Positions 1 to 8,643 of a stretch of 64,000 bases of DNA are shown here, in pieces. The notes under the pieces are model-generated. The model was not told the DNA's origin, made no database searches, and saw only the letters and a list, made by a program, of their open reading frames with translations. The translations under genes and the position numbers were made by a program. The number at the start of each line of letters is the position of its first letter. Position 1 is the first letter of the stretch. The stretch spans positions 248,001 to 312,000 of the forward strand of contig NZ_JAPNLE010000001.1 in the NCBI RefSeq assembly GCF_026627925.1, given 5' to 3'. Source of the DNA: Cupriavidus sp. D39 (GTDB taxonomy: Bacteria; Pseudomonadota; Gammaproteobacteria; Burkholderiales; Burkholderiaceae).

Positions 1-197
1 TCACCTTGGATACCTGACCTTGCAGGGAAGTTTTGTGAACAATGCGAAACGTACTTTGTCCTCCACCTAAGAATGACGCACAGTCCACATTGACAAGGTC
101 AGCGACTACACCTTCGCGCCAATTCAACTCGGGGGCCCTTACCCCATGCCGGCTCACGGCCGGTTTCGCACAAACACTCGCCTTGAGGGGCGTCGGA

Positions 198-725
198 TGG
201 TGAGATGGTGAGGTTTCTTGTGCAAAACTAAGACCGTTAATCGCGGTTCCGCACAAGAAACCTCACCATACAAAAACAGCCTTCTCTCGTGAACAAAGAA
301 CCTCACCTATGGACTGCAGGTGGCTTTTAGTTAGTTTGTCTTTTTTTAAGTAAACAACCCAACCAACCAACAGCAGATTGCAAATTCTTTTAAAATCAAT
401 GTCTTAACATCAAAAAGGTGTGGTTCCATGTGCAAAAGGTGAGACCCCTTGTGCAGCAAGGTGCGGTTCCTTGTGCCGCCTAGGTGAGATATAGGAGACA
501 CAAACGTGAGGTTCATTGTGCACGCGGATCGATGGTGAGGGTTGATGTGCGAACACTAGGGCGTTCCTATGAAACCTCGACAAGTTAAGGCTTGGGCGGC
601 AAAAGCGTTCTCAAAATGGTGAGGTTCGTTGTGCGGTAGGTGAGAGTGGTTGTGCACGCCGCGAAGAAACAGCGATTCGTAGCTGCTCAAGGTGAGGTCC
701 ATTGTGTTGACACCTCACCTAAGCA
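198..725. other. oriV: Putative replication origin (oriV)
   Basis: The iterons flank an A+T-rich stretch at about 326-416, much poorer in G+C than its surroundings, which is the likely DNA-unwinding element. The Rep initiator gene begins at 766. I see no clear consensus DnaA box. Positions 1-197 show no gene or recognisable site. The arrangement fits an iteron-controlled theta-replicating plasmid; the exact minimal origin cannot be read from sequence alone. Confidence 0.75.
207..708. repeat. Iteron array of the plasmid origin
   Basis: At least nine direct copies of an 18-bp element close to GGTGAGGTTCNTTGTGCA start near 207, 417, 438, 460, 505, 534, 618, 639 and 691. Two inverted copies lie at about 251-267 and 291-308. 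The 417/438/460 and 618/639 copies are spaced 21-22 bp apart, which puts them on one face of the helix. Such repeats upstream of a Rep gene are the binding sites of the initiator. The array is irregular rather than strictly tandem. Confidence 0.85.
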
Positions 726-734
726 TGCTAAAGT
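691..734 (+). promoter_or_regulatory. rep promoter inside an iteron-derived inverted repeat
   Basis: GGTGAGGT at 691-698 and ACCTCACC at 712-719 form a perfect 8-bp inverted repeat made of iteron halves. A consensus -35 hexamer TTGACA (707-712) lies in it, with a weak -10 (TAAAGT, 729-734) 16 bp downstream. Rep dimers binding this operator would cover the -35, the classic autorepression layout of iteron plasmids. The -10 assignment is uncertain. Confidence 0.6.
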
Positions 735-765
735 GCGCTGAGCCCAGAACAACGAGCAGAAAACT

Positions 766-2163
766 ATGGCGTCGGACAATATCGAGGAGGTCAAATCAAG
801 CGCAACGCCTCGACAGATGGCACTCGCATTGTTCGAGGACATGTTTGACTTGGGCTTGCCCATAACCGAGGCCAATCGGGAGATCGGCTTTCAACGCAAT
901 AACGTCTTTACTGAAATCGTCAACATGGGGCTTGCAGCGCGGCGCTTCCTTGACGCCGCGTATTTTATTGTCGGTCAAGAACCCGAGGCCCGAGCTCAGT
1001 ATGACGTTGATCTCAACTACTTCAAGTGGTTGATGCGCTATGACAGCCGCAATATCAAGCACCTGCGGTCCATTGCCGACGAAGCGCAGAACGCGAAAAT
1101 TCGTGTCACCAATACGCCATTGGACCGGGACCCCCATGAAGATGACTTGTGGGTACAAGTCCAACTAATAGGTCTCGTGGGTTTTCTCCGGGGGCGTGTC
1201 AGCTTCGACGTACATCCTCGCTTACTCCCACTTATCCGTGACCCGCGCAAGTCCCACTGGCTGAGCTTAAGGATTTCCACCGCCTTCACACGCAGCTTGG
1301 CGCGGGCGATCTACGATAAGGTTCTGCCATGCGTGCAGGTCGGCCGAACGGACTGGATCCAGCTAAATGAAATGCGTACGTGGCCCGGAAAAATGGGGGC
1401 CAACGCGGCAATATTCAAATACTTCAAGCGCGACTGGTTAGAACCGGCGGTCCAGGAGATCAACAAAGTCTCGGACATCGAACTCTCGTACGAGACTCGG
1501 GCCGAGTCTACCTCTTCGAAGAAGGTGGACCGAATCAGGTTCCTACTCAAGCGAAAGGATACCGCCGACGCTGTCATGGCTAGCCTGGCAGATGCAAGCC
1601 ACCTCTATAAGATTCTCAAGGACGAGTTCAATCTGTCTTCCCGGCAGTTCAGCGAGATATCGGAAAACCGTGAGGTATGGACCGACGAACGGATCATGCA
1701 GGCCGTTGAATACACCCGCTTCAAGCTTCATCGAGGGCAGGTGAAGAAGAGTCCAGCAGGCTATCTGATGAGCGCCCTGCGGGACAACTGGAAGATATCG
1801 GAAGCTGAACGAACGATGGTCCAGGTACAAACGAAGCTTCTTGCAGTTGATGCGCAACAAGAGGTCGCAAAGGCTGAGACCACGAATGCCGTTGCACGTA
1901 GTGTCGCATCGCACGACGATCAGGTCCGTGTGCGCATGAACGAAGACTCGCGCAAAGGTCTGGAACACTTCAAAGCGGCAGAAGCAAGAACGAGACAAGA
2001 GCTGATCCGCGCTTGGTTCGCATCGAGAGAGGGCAAGCTCTTGCTGCGACGTATGAAGCTCGAGCCGTCCTCAGTTACAGAGCAGGACATCCTCGCGCAG
2101 TCAGAGTTGGGCTGGTACCTCGGTCAATATGTGTTTGGCCGCATCAAATCTGCGCTCGGGTAA
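766..2163 (+). CDS. rep: Plasmid replication initiator protein (Rep_3-like)
   Basis: This 465-residue protein is the likely theta-replication initiator that binds the iterons just upstream and recruits the host replisome. The N-terminal half (about residues 15-150) and the middle (about 165-290) look like the two winged-helix domains of the Rep_3 family, the second carrying basic patches such as RIRFLLKRK. The C-terminal ~150 residues are charged and helical, longer than in small Rep proteins. The start at 766 follows the autoregulatory promoter; no strong ribosome site is seen. It stands alone, with 424 bp of non-coding DNA after it. The call rests on iteron context plus domain resemblance; the exact family is inferred. 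Confidence 0.8.
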   Translation: MASDNIEEVKSSATPRQMALALFEDMFDLGLPITEANREIGFQRNNVFTEIVNMGLAARRFLDAAYFIVGQEPEARAQYDVDLNYFKWLMRYDSRNIKHLRSIADEAQNAKIRVTNTPLDRDPHEDDLWVQVQLIGLVGFLRGRVSFDVHPRLLPLIRDPRKSHWLSLRISTAFTRSLARAIYDKVLPCVQVGRTDWIQLNEMRTWPGKMGANAAIFKYFKRDWLEPAVQEINKVSDIELSYETRAESTSSKKVDRIRFLLKRKDTADAVMASLADASHLYKILKDEFNLSSRQFSEISENREVWTDERIMQAVEYTRFKLHRGQVKKSPAGYLMSALRDNWKISEAERTMVQVQTKLLAVDAQQEVAKAETTNAVARSVASHDDQVRVRMNEDSRKGLEHFKAAEARTRQELIRAWFASREGKLLLRRMKLEPSSVTEQDILAQSELGWYLGQYVFGRIKSALG

Positions 2164-2587
2164 TGAGCCGCGGATAGATGGCTTGCCACGGGGGTATGTC
2201 AGCAACAGGGTCGCTCGCTCCCATCAATGGTCTTTGACCGCTACATCAAGCGAGATTGGCCTGCGTGTTCCGCAGGCTTGCCCCTGCTGGGCCCTTCCTT
2301 GTCAGCCGGAGGCGCGACCAAGACATTGGACCCGAGCCTTACCCTGCGATCTGGTGGTTCGGAGCTCAATGGCGCAGGCTGTTTCCGAAGGTGCCGTCCA
2401 CACGGGGTAAAGCGCATCAAAGTGCGTTGGAGCGCCTGGGAACGCGCTGGAGCGCTTCCACGCCTGGAAGCGCGTAAACGCAGATGGGTTTTCAACGAGT
2501 TCCTTGGTTGGCCGGATTGCTTGACAGGGGCTGCAGCTGCCACCGCCATTAGCCCGCCGAGCTCGTAAGCCTAGGACTTTTTCGTCG
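2164..2587. other. Non-coding stretch with short GC-rich repeats
   Basis: No convincing gene is present between rep and the toxin-antitoxin pair. Near 2424-2473 a 12-bp element close to GCGYTGGAGCGC recurs with a spacing of about 18-20 bp (2424-2435, 2444-2455, and a degenerate copy at 2462-2473). It could be a partition or regulatory site, or a simple low-complexity patch. No partition genes are adjacent. Confidence 0.4.
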
Positions 2588-2935
2588 TCAGGCAACCACT
2601 ACGTGAGTGTGCCCCAGCGTTCGGCGACCGGCCTTCCTCACCACGATGTCCACGTCGCGCCCCAATCGGTTCAGGCACTCGATCATCTTGGCCTGGCTAA
2701 TGCCGCGGAATTTGCCGCGCAATAGCTCGGAGAGCTTGGGTTGCGGCATGCCCAGCAGTTCGGCCGCCCGTTGCTGGGTCAAGTGCCGGCTCTTGATGAT
2801 CTGCGCGATCTCATGTGCCAGTCCGGCCTTGACCAGCATTTCGTCGGCGTCCGGATAGCCCAGGTCCGCATAGGGATTGTCGCTGCCTTGCTCAATGGTA
2901 AGGTCGTCGATGGTTGCTATCGTGTTCATGTTCAT
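2588..2935 (-). CDS. higA: HigA-like antitoxin (XRE helix-turn-helix)
   Basis: This 115-residue protein is the likely antitoxin and autorepressor of the adjacent toxin. The C-terminal half is a Cro/C1-type helix-turn-helix (around LTQQRAAELLGMPQPKLSEL) of the kind found in HigA antitoxins of the HigB/Gp49 group. The start at 2935 was chosen because its ATG overlaps the toxin stop by 4 bp (ATGA), which implies translational coupling; a second ATG sits two codons further in. The toxin-first order is typical of higBA. Function is inferred from family and context. Confidence 0.85.
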   Translation of the reverse strand: MNMNTIATIDDLTIEQGSDNPYADLGYPDADEMLVKAGLAHEIAQIIKSRHLTQQRAAELLGMPQPKLSELLRGKFRGISQAKMIECLNRLGRDVDIVVRKAGRRTLGHTHVVVA

Positions 2936-3288
2936 TGCTCCTTCTCCAAGGCCGTCACAGCTTTCAGGCGAGCCTCTATCAAGTCCATGTCCGGTTTGGG
3001 TGTGGCAATGCCGCTGGTCGATTTCTTCTGGAAGCAATGCAGCACGTACACCGCTCCCGCGTAGCGCACCGTGTACACGGCGCGGTAGGTGCCGCCCTGG
3101 TGGTCTTCCACCACTTCCAGCACACCCGCCCCGCCGAAGCCCTTCAGCGGTTTGGCCTGGCTGTGCTTACTACCCACCTGGGCCAAGTGCAGCGCATAGC
3201 CAAAGGTGTCTTGCACGTCTTTCGGCATCGCGCCCAGGTCTTTTTTCGCTGACCCCACCCAGCGCAGCATTTTTATCATCGTCGGCAT
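2932..3288 (-). CDS. higB: HigB-like toxin (phage-derived Gp49 family, RelE fold)
   Basis: This ~118-residue protein resembles Gp49/HigB mRNA interferases, ribosome-dependent RNases that cut mRNA during translation and stabilise plasmids. Recognisable blocks are the N-terminal LRWVGSAKKDL, the central GTYRAVYTVRYAGAVYVLHCF strand region and a basic KKST turn. The start is ambiguous: GTG at 3291, ATG at 3288, or later ATGs at 3279 and 3270, none with a Shine-Dalgarno sequence. A perfect TATAAT on the same strand lies only 6 bp upstream of 3288, so a leaderless message is possible. The toxin is first in the operon and overlaps higA. Confidence 0.85.
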   Translation of the reverse strand: MPTMIKMLRWVGSAKKDLGAMPKDVQDTFGYALHLAQVGSKHSQAKPLKGFGGAGVLEVVEDHQGGTYRAVYTVRYAGAVYVLHCFQKKSTSGIATPKPDMDLIEARLKAVTALEKEQ

Positions 3289-3294
3289 CACAGG

Positions 3295-3300
3295 ATTATA
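3295..3300 (-). promoter_or_regulatory. -10 element of the higBA promoter
   Basis: The minus strand reads TATAAT at 3300-3295. No good -35 is visible 16-18 bp upstream. Transcription from it would start near 3288, at the first codons of higB. Confidence 0.5.
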
Positions 3301-3668
3301 CCTAAATGTAGATAAATGCGCATCGCACCGTGCTGCCGGACCCTGTCGGTCAACGGTTCTGCAATGGATGACCGTTACGAATTATCCTCCCACGCCACCT
3401 CGCGCCCGCCAGAAATGTGACGCATCGTACGCCAACCAGTGCGCCTCGGCTCATTACACACGATTGGTGCGATGCGCTCGTATGCATGGAGTGCGGCCCG
3501 CTCGATCCAGATGGACAAGACGAGGATTCCTAACAGCGCGAGAAGCACGTCTGCGCGTCCGACACGCCATGCGCCGGCTCACGGAGATAGGCCAGGCTGC
3601 CTCAGGGTGCAAATCCGGACAACCGAAATGCGGCCCTCAGCGAAGGTTACGCCGGTACCGAGGCCGCG
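3301..3668. other. Non-coding stretch, nothing recognised
   Basis: Between higBA and the next minus-strand gene I see no gene with recognisable similarity, no repeat array and no strong terminator. Short overlapping reading frames here have no family resemblance. Confidence 0.4.
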
Positions 3669-4922
3669 CTATCCCTCGCCGTTCTGAAGGGCGGGGCGTG
3701 CCGCGCACCTGGTCAAGTGCGCCGGCGACGAGCGCCCACGAAGTATTCCCCGGGCGGCGGCTAACTGCGCCTCCATCACCGCCAAGGACTGGCCGCGTTC
3801 GAACGGGTCCACGCAGGGTCGAGCAAAAGCCGACTTTCCGTCGTTCGCCTGGCAGGCCGCCATCTCCCGCAGGAGATCGAACGCGAGCGCATGGGGTGCC
3901 GCGGCCCTACGGCCAGCCTTCTCGATCACCACCGATGCCTCATCAACGCTGAGCACGGCACCGTCGGCGCGCGTTACCTGGACCCCACGGAGCCTTGAGA
4001 CCAGGTCTGAAATTTCCGCGGTTACAGCAGCTGCGGCTTCCGCCTTTGCCCGCTCGGCCTGCGCTTGCGTTGCCTGCTGTTCTGCGACAAATGCGTAGTC
4101 GACTGTCTTGGACAGCAGGGCCTGGATGTAGGCGAAGAGTTCCCTGCCCTTGAGCGGTATCAGGGCATCGCGGACCACTGCAATTACGTTCGAAAGCCGG
4201 TGGCCGACGGCCTTAGCGCGTTTCATGAGGGCGAACAGGCCGGTCAGCGCCAGTCCGTTTTGCGTGACCAGCCAGGCCAGCTCCGAAGGCACGGCTTTGC
4301 CCAGCACGCGAATGAATGGGCTCGTCCCCGGCGACTGTTTCTTCGAAGAAGATTGTTGAGGGTGTACGTTAACGTCTCTCACCGGTGCGAGGTCGGGCAT
4401 CCGGCGGGTGGCTCCCTGGTTCTGTATGTCGGGGGTCCTCGCCGTGGCACCCATCTCAGGCGACGGTTGAGTCGACGCTAGGCCAAGATTCCGAATGGCT
4501 TGCACCGAAAGCCGAATCCGACCAAGGGCCTTCAGATTGTATGTGGACTGTCTTTGCTCCTCCCGCTCGATCAGGCCGGCACCCTCCAGGGCGGCGAGGC
4601 AACGATAGACGGTCGCCTCGCTAAGACCAAGCCGTCGTGCGATCGTGACCTTCTTCATGAAGATCCAGTCCACTGGATCTTGCTGTTTCACGCCGTTACG
4701 AACCAGGCAGGCGAGAACCTGACGCTGTGTCTGCGTCAACGCAAACTCATGCAACGCCTCATAGACGCGCACGAGCGCGTTGGCAATCTTGCTTGGTAGG
4801 TAGTGTGGCCCAGACTCGCTTGCGCCGTGGGCGATAGGATGTGCGCTGCCCACGGCGCAAGGACGCGTCGTCGCGCTGCCGATGGGCGAGCGCCGCCCAC
4901 CGGCTTCCATGGTTCGAATCAT
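3669..4922 (-). CDS. Plasmid winged-helix (MarR/HTH_36-like) protein
   Basis: This 417-residue protein has an N-terminal winged-helix domain at about residues 60-145 of the chosen product: a block like TQTQRQVLACLVRNGVKQQD is followed by the recognition helix region LGLSEATVYRCLAALEGAGL and a wing. Such proteins are common on beta-proteobacterial plasmids, annotated as replication or helix-turn-helix proteins; the role here is unknown. An alanine/glutamine-rich helical stretch follows. The start at 4922 has GGCGG four bases upstream and a TATAGA -10-like element at 4938-4933; an in-frame start at 5063 would overlap the predicted small RNA region. A regulatory link with the neighbouring small RNA is possible but unproven. 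Confidence 0.6.
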   Translation of the reverse strand: MIRTMEAGGRRSPIGSATTRPCAVGSAHPIAHGASESGPHYLPSKIANALVRVYEALHEFALTQTQRQVLACLVRNGVKQQDPVDWIFMKKVTIARRLGLSEATVYRCLAALEGAGLIEREEQRQSTYNLKALGRIRLSVQAIRNLGLASTQPSPEMGATARTPDIQNQGATRRMPDLAPVRDVNVHPQQSSSKKQSPGTSPFIRVLGKAVPSELAWLVTQNGLALTGLFALMKRAKAVGHRLSNVIAVVRDALIPLKGRELFAYIQALLSKTVDYAFVAEQQATQAQAERAKAEAAAAVTAEISDLVSRLRGVQVTRADGAVLSVDEASVVIEKAGRRAAAPHALAFDLLREMAACQANDGKSAFARPCVDPFERGQSLAVMEAQLAAARGILRGRSSPAHLTRCAARPALQNGEG

Positions 4923-4958
4923 GTTCCGCCGTTCTATACAAAAAAACTTGTGAAGGCG

Positions 4959-4987
4959 TTGACAGGACCCGAAGGCTTTTCTAGACT
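4959..4987 (+). promoter_or_regulatory. Strong sigma-70-type promoter of a small RNA
   Basis: TTGACA (4959-4964) and TAGACT (4982-4987) are separated by exactly 17 bp. The predicted transcription start is about 4994. The promoter points away from the winged-helix gene and toward a terminator 55 bp further on, with no gene between. Confidence 0.6.
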
Positions 4988-4993
4988 TTGCAC

Positions 4994-5080
4994 TCAGTGG
5001 GAGGAGCAGTCTGGTACGCCTTTTTCGGGACCCGGCAACTTCCGCAGAAGCCAGGACTGCCATCCTGGCTTTTGTTTTTT
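4994..5080 (+). ncRNA. Predicted ~85-nt small RNA
   Basis: A near-consensus promoter and a textbook terminator bracket about 85 bp that carry no plausible open reading frame. This is the architecture of a plasmid-encoded small RNA. It lies divergent to the winged-helix gene and just upstream of its N-terminal coding region, so it could partly cover a longer leader of that gene, or act in trans. Family unknown. Evidence is purely the promoter/terminator geometry. Confidence 0.5.
5049..5080 (+). terminator. Rho-independent terminator of the small RNA
   Basis: AGCCAGGA (5049-5056) and TCCTGGCT (5063-5070) form a perfect 8-bp stem with a 6-nt loop, followed directly by TTTGTTTTTT (5071-5080). 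Confidence 0.85.
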
Positions 5081-5091
5081 AGGGGGCTTTG

Positions 5092-5331
5092 TCATGCCAG
5101 TCCTGCCTCGATCACGAATCGTGACGTAGGGTTCTTCTTCGCAGTGCTTACAAAGAGCCAGTCTACAAGTGTCAGCCCAGTAAGCGCCTTTCCCGTCCCG
5201 CATGCCATCACAAGCTGGCCACGGTCCGAGTGCTGAAGCCCGAGATGACGTCCGCGAAAGCGCGGGTCTGATGGGGAGGGCGAGATTTCATTGAAAGTAA
5301 AATAGAGGCAGAGGAGTGGATAACGGTACAA
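5092..5331 (-). pseudogene. Mosaic helicase fragments
   Basis: The upper part encodes GQLVMACGTGKALTGL, a Walker A motif of the form seen near the N-terminus of restriction-type DEAD/DEAH helicases, but nothing else of such an enzyme follows. The frame ends in AKKNPTSRFVIEAGLA, nearly the same tail as the UvrD-like gene next door (SRKYPTSRFVLEAGFG). It looks like a scar holding pieces of two helicase genes. No start site is evident. Confidence 0.35.
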
Positions 5332-5367
5332 CGACGCCGTAGTTAAGCAAGGCCGCTTCCGGCTCGC

Positions 5368-7085
5368 TCAACCAAATCCGGCTTCCAGCACGAACCGGGA
5401 TGTCGGGTACTTGCGCGAGACACTCATAGTCAAATGGTCCCGGGCTCGCGTCATCGCGACGTAGAACAGCCTCCGCTCCTCCACCTCTGTGGACTTCTCG
5501 TTTGGAAACACTGTCTCGCCGGCCCCCGCTATCCAAACCGAATCCCACTCCAACCCTTTGGACGAGTGGGCGGTCGTCAAGATCAAGGCATCCGGCGCCG
5601 GCTCATTGTTCTTGCGCCTAAGAAACTCAAGGCGTTCCGAGAACGGGCCGTTGAGGCGCGAAAGAACGCCGTAGGTTGTTGTGATCGCTCTTTTGGCCGA
5701 GTCCGTCTTTGCGTGCTCCTGCATCCATTCATGCACGCCATCCAGCACGAGGACGAAGAATTGGCGGCCATACAGAGCCCTCCATTCTCCAAGTCTCTTC
5801 AACAGGGTCCGATACAGGTCCGTGGTGCGCTCAGACAGACCGAGGTCAAGTAGGCTCTTCTTCTGAGGTCGATCCATAGAGGAGCCGTGGGTGGCATGCA
5901 ACGCCCGTAGTTCTTCGCCCCTGCGCCGGCAAACGCGAGCGCAGCGTCAAGGCCGCCAGTCCTGCTTTGTTGAACCAACTCCAAGAGCGTTCCCATCAAT
6001 GCGCCTTCCGGCCGATCAAGGATCGACTTCCCCGCCGCTCTATAATATTTCAGGCCATGAGATCGGCAGATGGCTTCAACGGCATCAAGTTGCCGATTTG
6101 AACGCGTCAGCACAGCAGCCGATCCTCCGTTGCGTAGCACAGGTCCGAGCGCTTCAATTGCAGCTGTACCCTCTGCGTATTCATCATCGAAGCGGAGGAA
6201 CGACACCGAGCCACCAGGACCTCTGCTAGCGACCAGGGTCTTTGGGATCCGGTCACGGTTCTTCTGGATCAACCGGTCGGCAGCCTCCAGAACTTCAGCA
6301 CGACTGCGATAGTTGCTTCCGAGCACAACAGGCGTCGCGTCAAACTCCCGGATGAACGATTCCATTCCGCGAAAGCCGAGCGCAGATCTGAAACCGTAGA
6401 TGCTTTGATCGTCATCTCCAACTGCGGTGACGAGCGAGCCCGTGGATTTTGCGATCAGTGTAAGCAGCGAAAGCTGGATAGGGTCGCTATCCTGGTACTC
6501 GTCCACCAATAGGTGGGTGAAGGGGAAGGCGCGAATCGATCCACGCTGGAGTCCTGATACCGCCTGGAGCATCATGTCCTGGAAGTCGAGCATTCCGTTG
6601 CGCTCAAGGGCGTGCTGGTAAGCGTGGTAGACCCGGGCCTCTGGCGTCTCCTCTACCACTTCACCAACACGCGACTTGAACGTGTCAATGGACTTGATGG
6701 CATCTTCCGGCTTCAGGTCGGAGCCGGTTTCGTTGATTGCGATGCGAACCATGGCAAGGCGGTCACCCTCGCTTGCGACCGCAGGGCGTTTAGAGCCCTT
6801 GCTGCCAAGTAGCTTGAACGCGAGCGAGTGGAAAGTTGTTGCCAGAAGGCGGTCCTTGGCACCTTCGGTTGCGAGCGCCAAGATCCGCTCCCTCAGCTCG
6901 ACCGCGGCGTCCTTGCTGAACGTGACAGCACCAACCAGATTGGCCGGGTCGGCCAACAGCAGCGCTGCGCGTGTCGCTATCGTCTTGGTCTTTCCGCTGC
7001 CGGGGACGGCGACGGCGAGACAATGCCGCCGGATCTCGGCGACCTCGCGCTGGGCAGGATTGAGTTGGTCGAGTAAGGAAGCCAT
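5368..7085 (-). CDS. UvrD/Rep-family superfamily 1 DNA helicase (frameshifted)
   Basis: An ATP-dependent 3'-5' DNA helicase of ~570 residues. Visible motifs in order: Walker A AVPGSGKTKT (about residues 26-35), motif Ia VTFSKDAA, motif II VDEYQD, motif III GDDDQSIYGFRSA, motif IV SNYRSR, then after a frameshift HSSKGLEWDSV and FYVAMTRARD. The shift is near 5925 in a run of four G's: the downstream frame resumes with EELRALHATHG. All catalytic motifs are intact, so the shift may be a sequence error. It is the last gene of a long minus-strand run of conjugation genes, 14 bp after its neighbour; a plasmid DNA-processing role is inferred. Confidence 0.85.
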
Positions 7086-7099
7086 AGCGCAAGCAGCCT

Positions 7100-7963
7100 T
7101 CAGATGCCGCGAATCGTTGTCATCAACTTCAAGTGGGTGGTATAGCTTCGCAATGCTAGCGGCTGGAACTTGCGCAGGAAGCTGTTCACCTGGTCATTGA
7201 CGTCGGACTGGTCACGGATGCCATTCCAGACCATGAAATCGAACTCGTCCATCGTCTTGTCGAAGTTGACAAGGACCTGCAGCGCGCGCAGCGAGAAGCG
7301 TGAGAACGCTTGGATCTCCATCTCCAGCGACGGCCTGGTGACAGTGGGCCGGAAGATGATGTCGTTCTTGGCCTTCATTTCCGTCTCGCGCATCTCGCAG
7401 TAGGCCTTCGCCACCCGCAATTGCTCATCGACGTAGTCCTCAAGTTTGGCCAGCTCACGTTCGAGGAAGTCGTTGACGGTGGCCAGCTCGCTTCGGCTGA
7501 ACGTCTCAGCGCCGAAGCGCTGCAGGTTCAAGCTCATCCGGTTCAGGTAGGGCCACGACTGGAGAAACAGCGGGCGGAGCCGGGTATGGTTCAGCTTCAG
7601 GTCGACTGCCACCACCGCGGCGCCGGCGAGCTCACGGTTCAGGATCTGCAGACCCAGGTCGCGTCGGCGCTTGACGATGGCCGCGCGTTGCTCCGGCGGC
7701 AGCTCCCGGAACAGCTTGCGTGTCTTCTCGACTTCAGCCTTCTTCTTCTCGGCGTCGGCAGCGGTGATCACCCCGTCCTTGCGCAGCGAATCCGCCGCCT
7801 CGACCATCTCCTGGAGCTCATGCTCGACCGAACCCGGCTCAAGCGCGCTCCCTCCGGGGAACTCGGTGATTCCAGCGGTGCTGGCATGGTCCCCGGAGAG
7901 GGCGGCCTCGGCCGGCAGGGACGTTGCATCGTCGATCACGTCGAATTGTTCTGCGGTGCTCAT
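7100..7963 (-). CDS. Conjugation-region protein of unknown function
   Basis: A 287-residue, mostly alpha-helical protein without signal peptide or membrane segments. An acidic N-terminus is followed by a charged coiled-coil-like region (about residues 60-115, rich in K, E and R) and a helical C-terminal half. The start at 7963 was chosen for a clear GGAGAA nine bases upstream; the frame stays open far upstream but that part reads as non-coding. It may belong to a DUF1845-like group found in conjugative elements, but I cannot confirm that. Position between a DUF4400-like membrane protein and the helicase suggests an accessory transfer role. Confidence 0.6.
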   Translation of the reverse strand: MSTAEQFDVIDDATSLPAEAALSGDHASTAGITEFPGGSALEPGSVEHELQEMVEAADSLRKDGVITAADAEKKKAEVEKTRKLFRELPPEQRAAIVKRRRDLGLQILNRELAGAAVVAVDLKLNHTRLRPLFLQSWPYLNRMSLNLQRFGAETFSRSELATVNDFLERELAKLEDYVDEQLRVAKAYCEMRETEMKAKNDIIFRPTVTRPSLEMEIQAFSRFSLRALQVLVNFDKTMDEFDFMVWNGIRDQSDVNDQVNSFLRKFQPLALRSYTTHLKLMTTIRGI

Positions 7964-8025
7964 GTAGGGTTCTCCGTTGGTGCGGTATCGGTTCCGCGGA
8001 ATGAATGCAAAAAGGGCGAAGCTGA

Positions 8026-8643
8026 CTAGCGATTGACGTGGAATGAGGCTGCAAGACGCCAGCCAAGCACCCCGACGAGAAGTGCCGCAGCCGACCAGCA
8101 GTAAGCCAGCAGCGGCACGGGGACCAGAAGCGCCGACGCGCCGATGCCGAACGTAACCAGCAAGCCGTGCGCGGCGAGGTGGAACGAGAGTGGACTGGCA
8201 AAGCCGGCGGCAGAGGCCTTGATGCGCCTGGCAACGGCGCCATCGTTGAGCATCGCGATCAGGAAGACGATGGCGCCGAATACCCAGGTGTGTGCGACGG
8301 CGGCACGATACAGCGCGCGATAGATGGTCATCCAGAGATGCCGCACCCACCGCCTGCCGATGTCTGACGCCCCAGCGTCCGAGAGGGCGGAGTCGGTTGC
8401 AGAGCCAGACAGCGACGAGCGTAACAACCCAGAGTCGACGAACCAAGCGCGAAATCGGCTGTTTGCGGTACCTGTGGCCTCAAAGGCGCGCGCTTCTCCC
8501 AGGACCGCCTCGACCGAATCCTGCTCATCGGCGCTGATCTCGAACCGCTCGCTCTCCGGCAGCATGGGGGCGATCACGCAGAGCATCAGCGGTGCGGCGA
8601 GCAACCAGACGCGGATGTGACCGGCAAATCGGCTTCCTGCCAT
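8026..8643 (-). CDS. DUF4400-like conjugative element membrane protein
   Basis: A ~205-residue inner-membrane protein. Hydrophobic segments are seen near residues 8-26, 120-135, 155-170 and 175-195. A leading segment, a soluble acidic domain, then three helices match DUF4400 proteins of integrating conjugative elements and related plasmids, whose exact role is unknown. The start ATG at 8643 shares a base with the preceding gene's TGA (TGATG), implying coupled translation; an upstream in-frame ATG at 8655 is the alternative. Confidence 0.65.
   Translation of the reverse strand: MAGSRFAGHIRVWLLAAPLMLCVIAPMLPESERFEISADEQDSVEAVLGEARAFEATGTANSRFRAWFVDSGLLRSSLSGSATDSALSDAGASDIGRRWVRHLWMTIYRALYRAAVAHTWVFGAIVFLIAMLNDGAVARRIKASAAGFASPLSFHLAAHGLLVTFGIGASALLVPVPLLAYCWSAAALLVGVLGWRLAASFHVNR

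Noticed and set aside
207..708. The iteron array considered as a CRISPR array
   Set aside because: Repeats are 18 bp at about 21-22 bp or irregular spacing with both orientations; no unique spacers of 30-40 bp and no cas genes.
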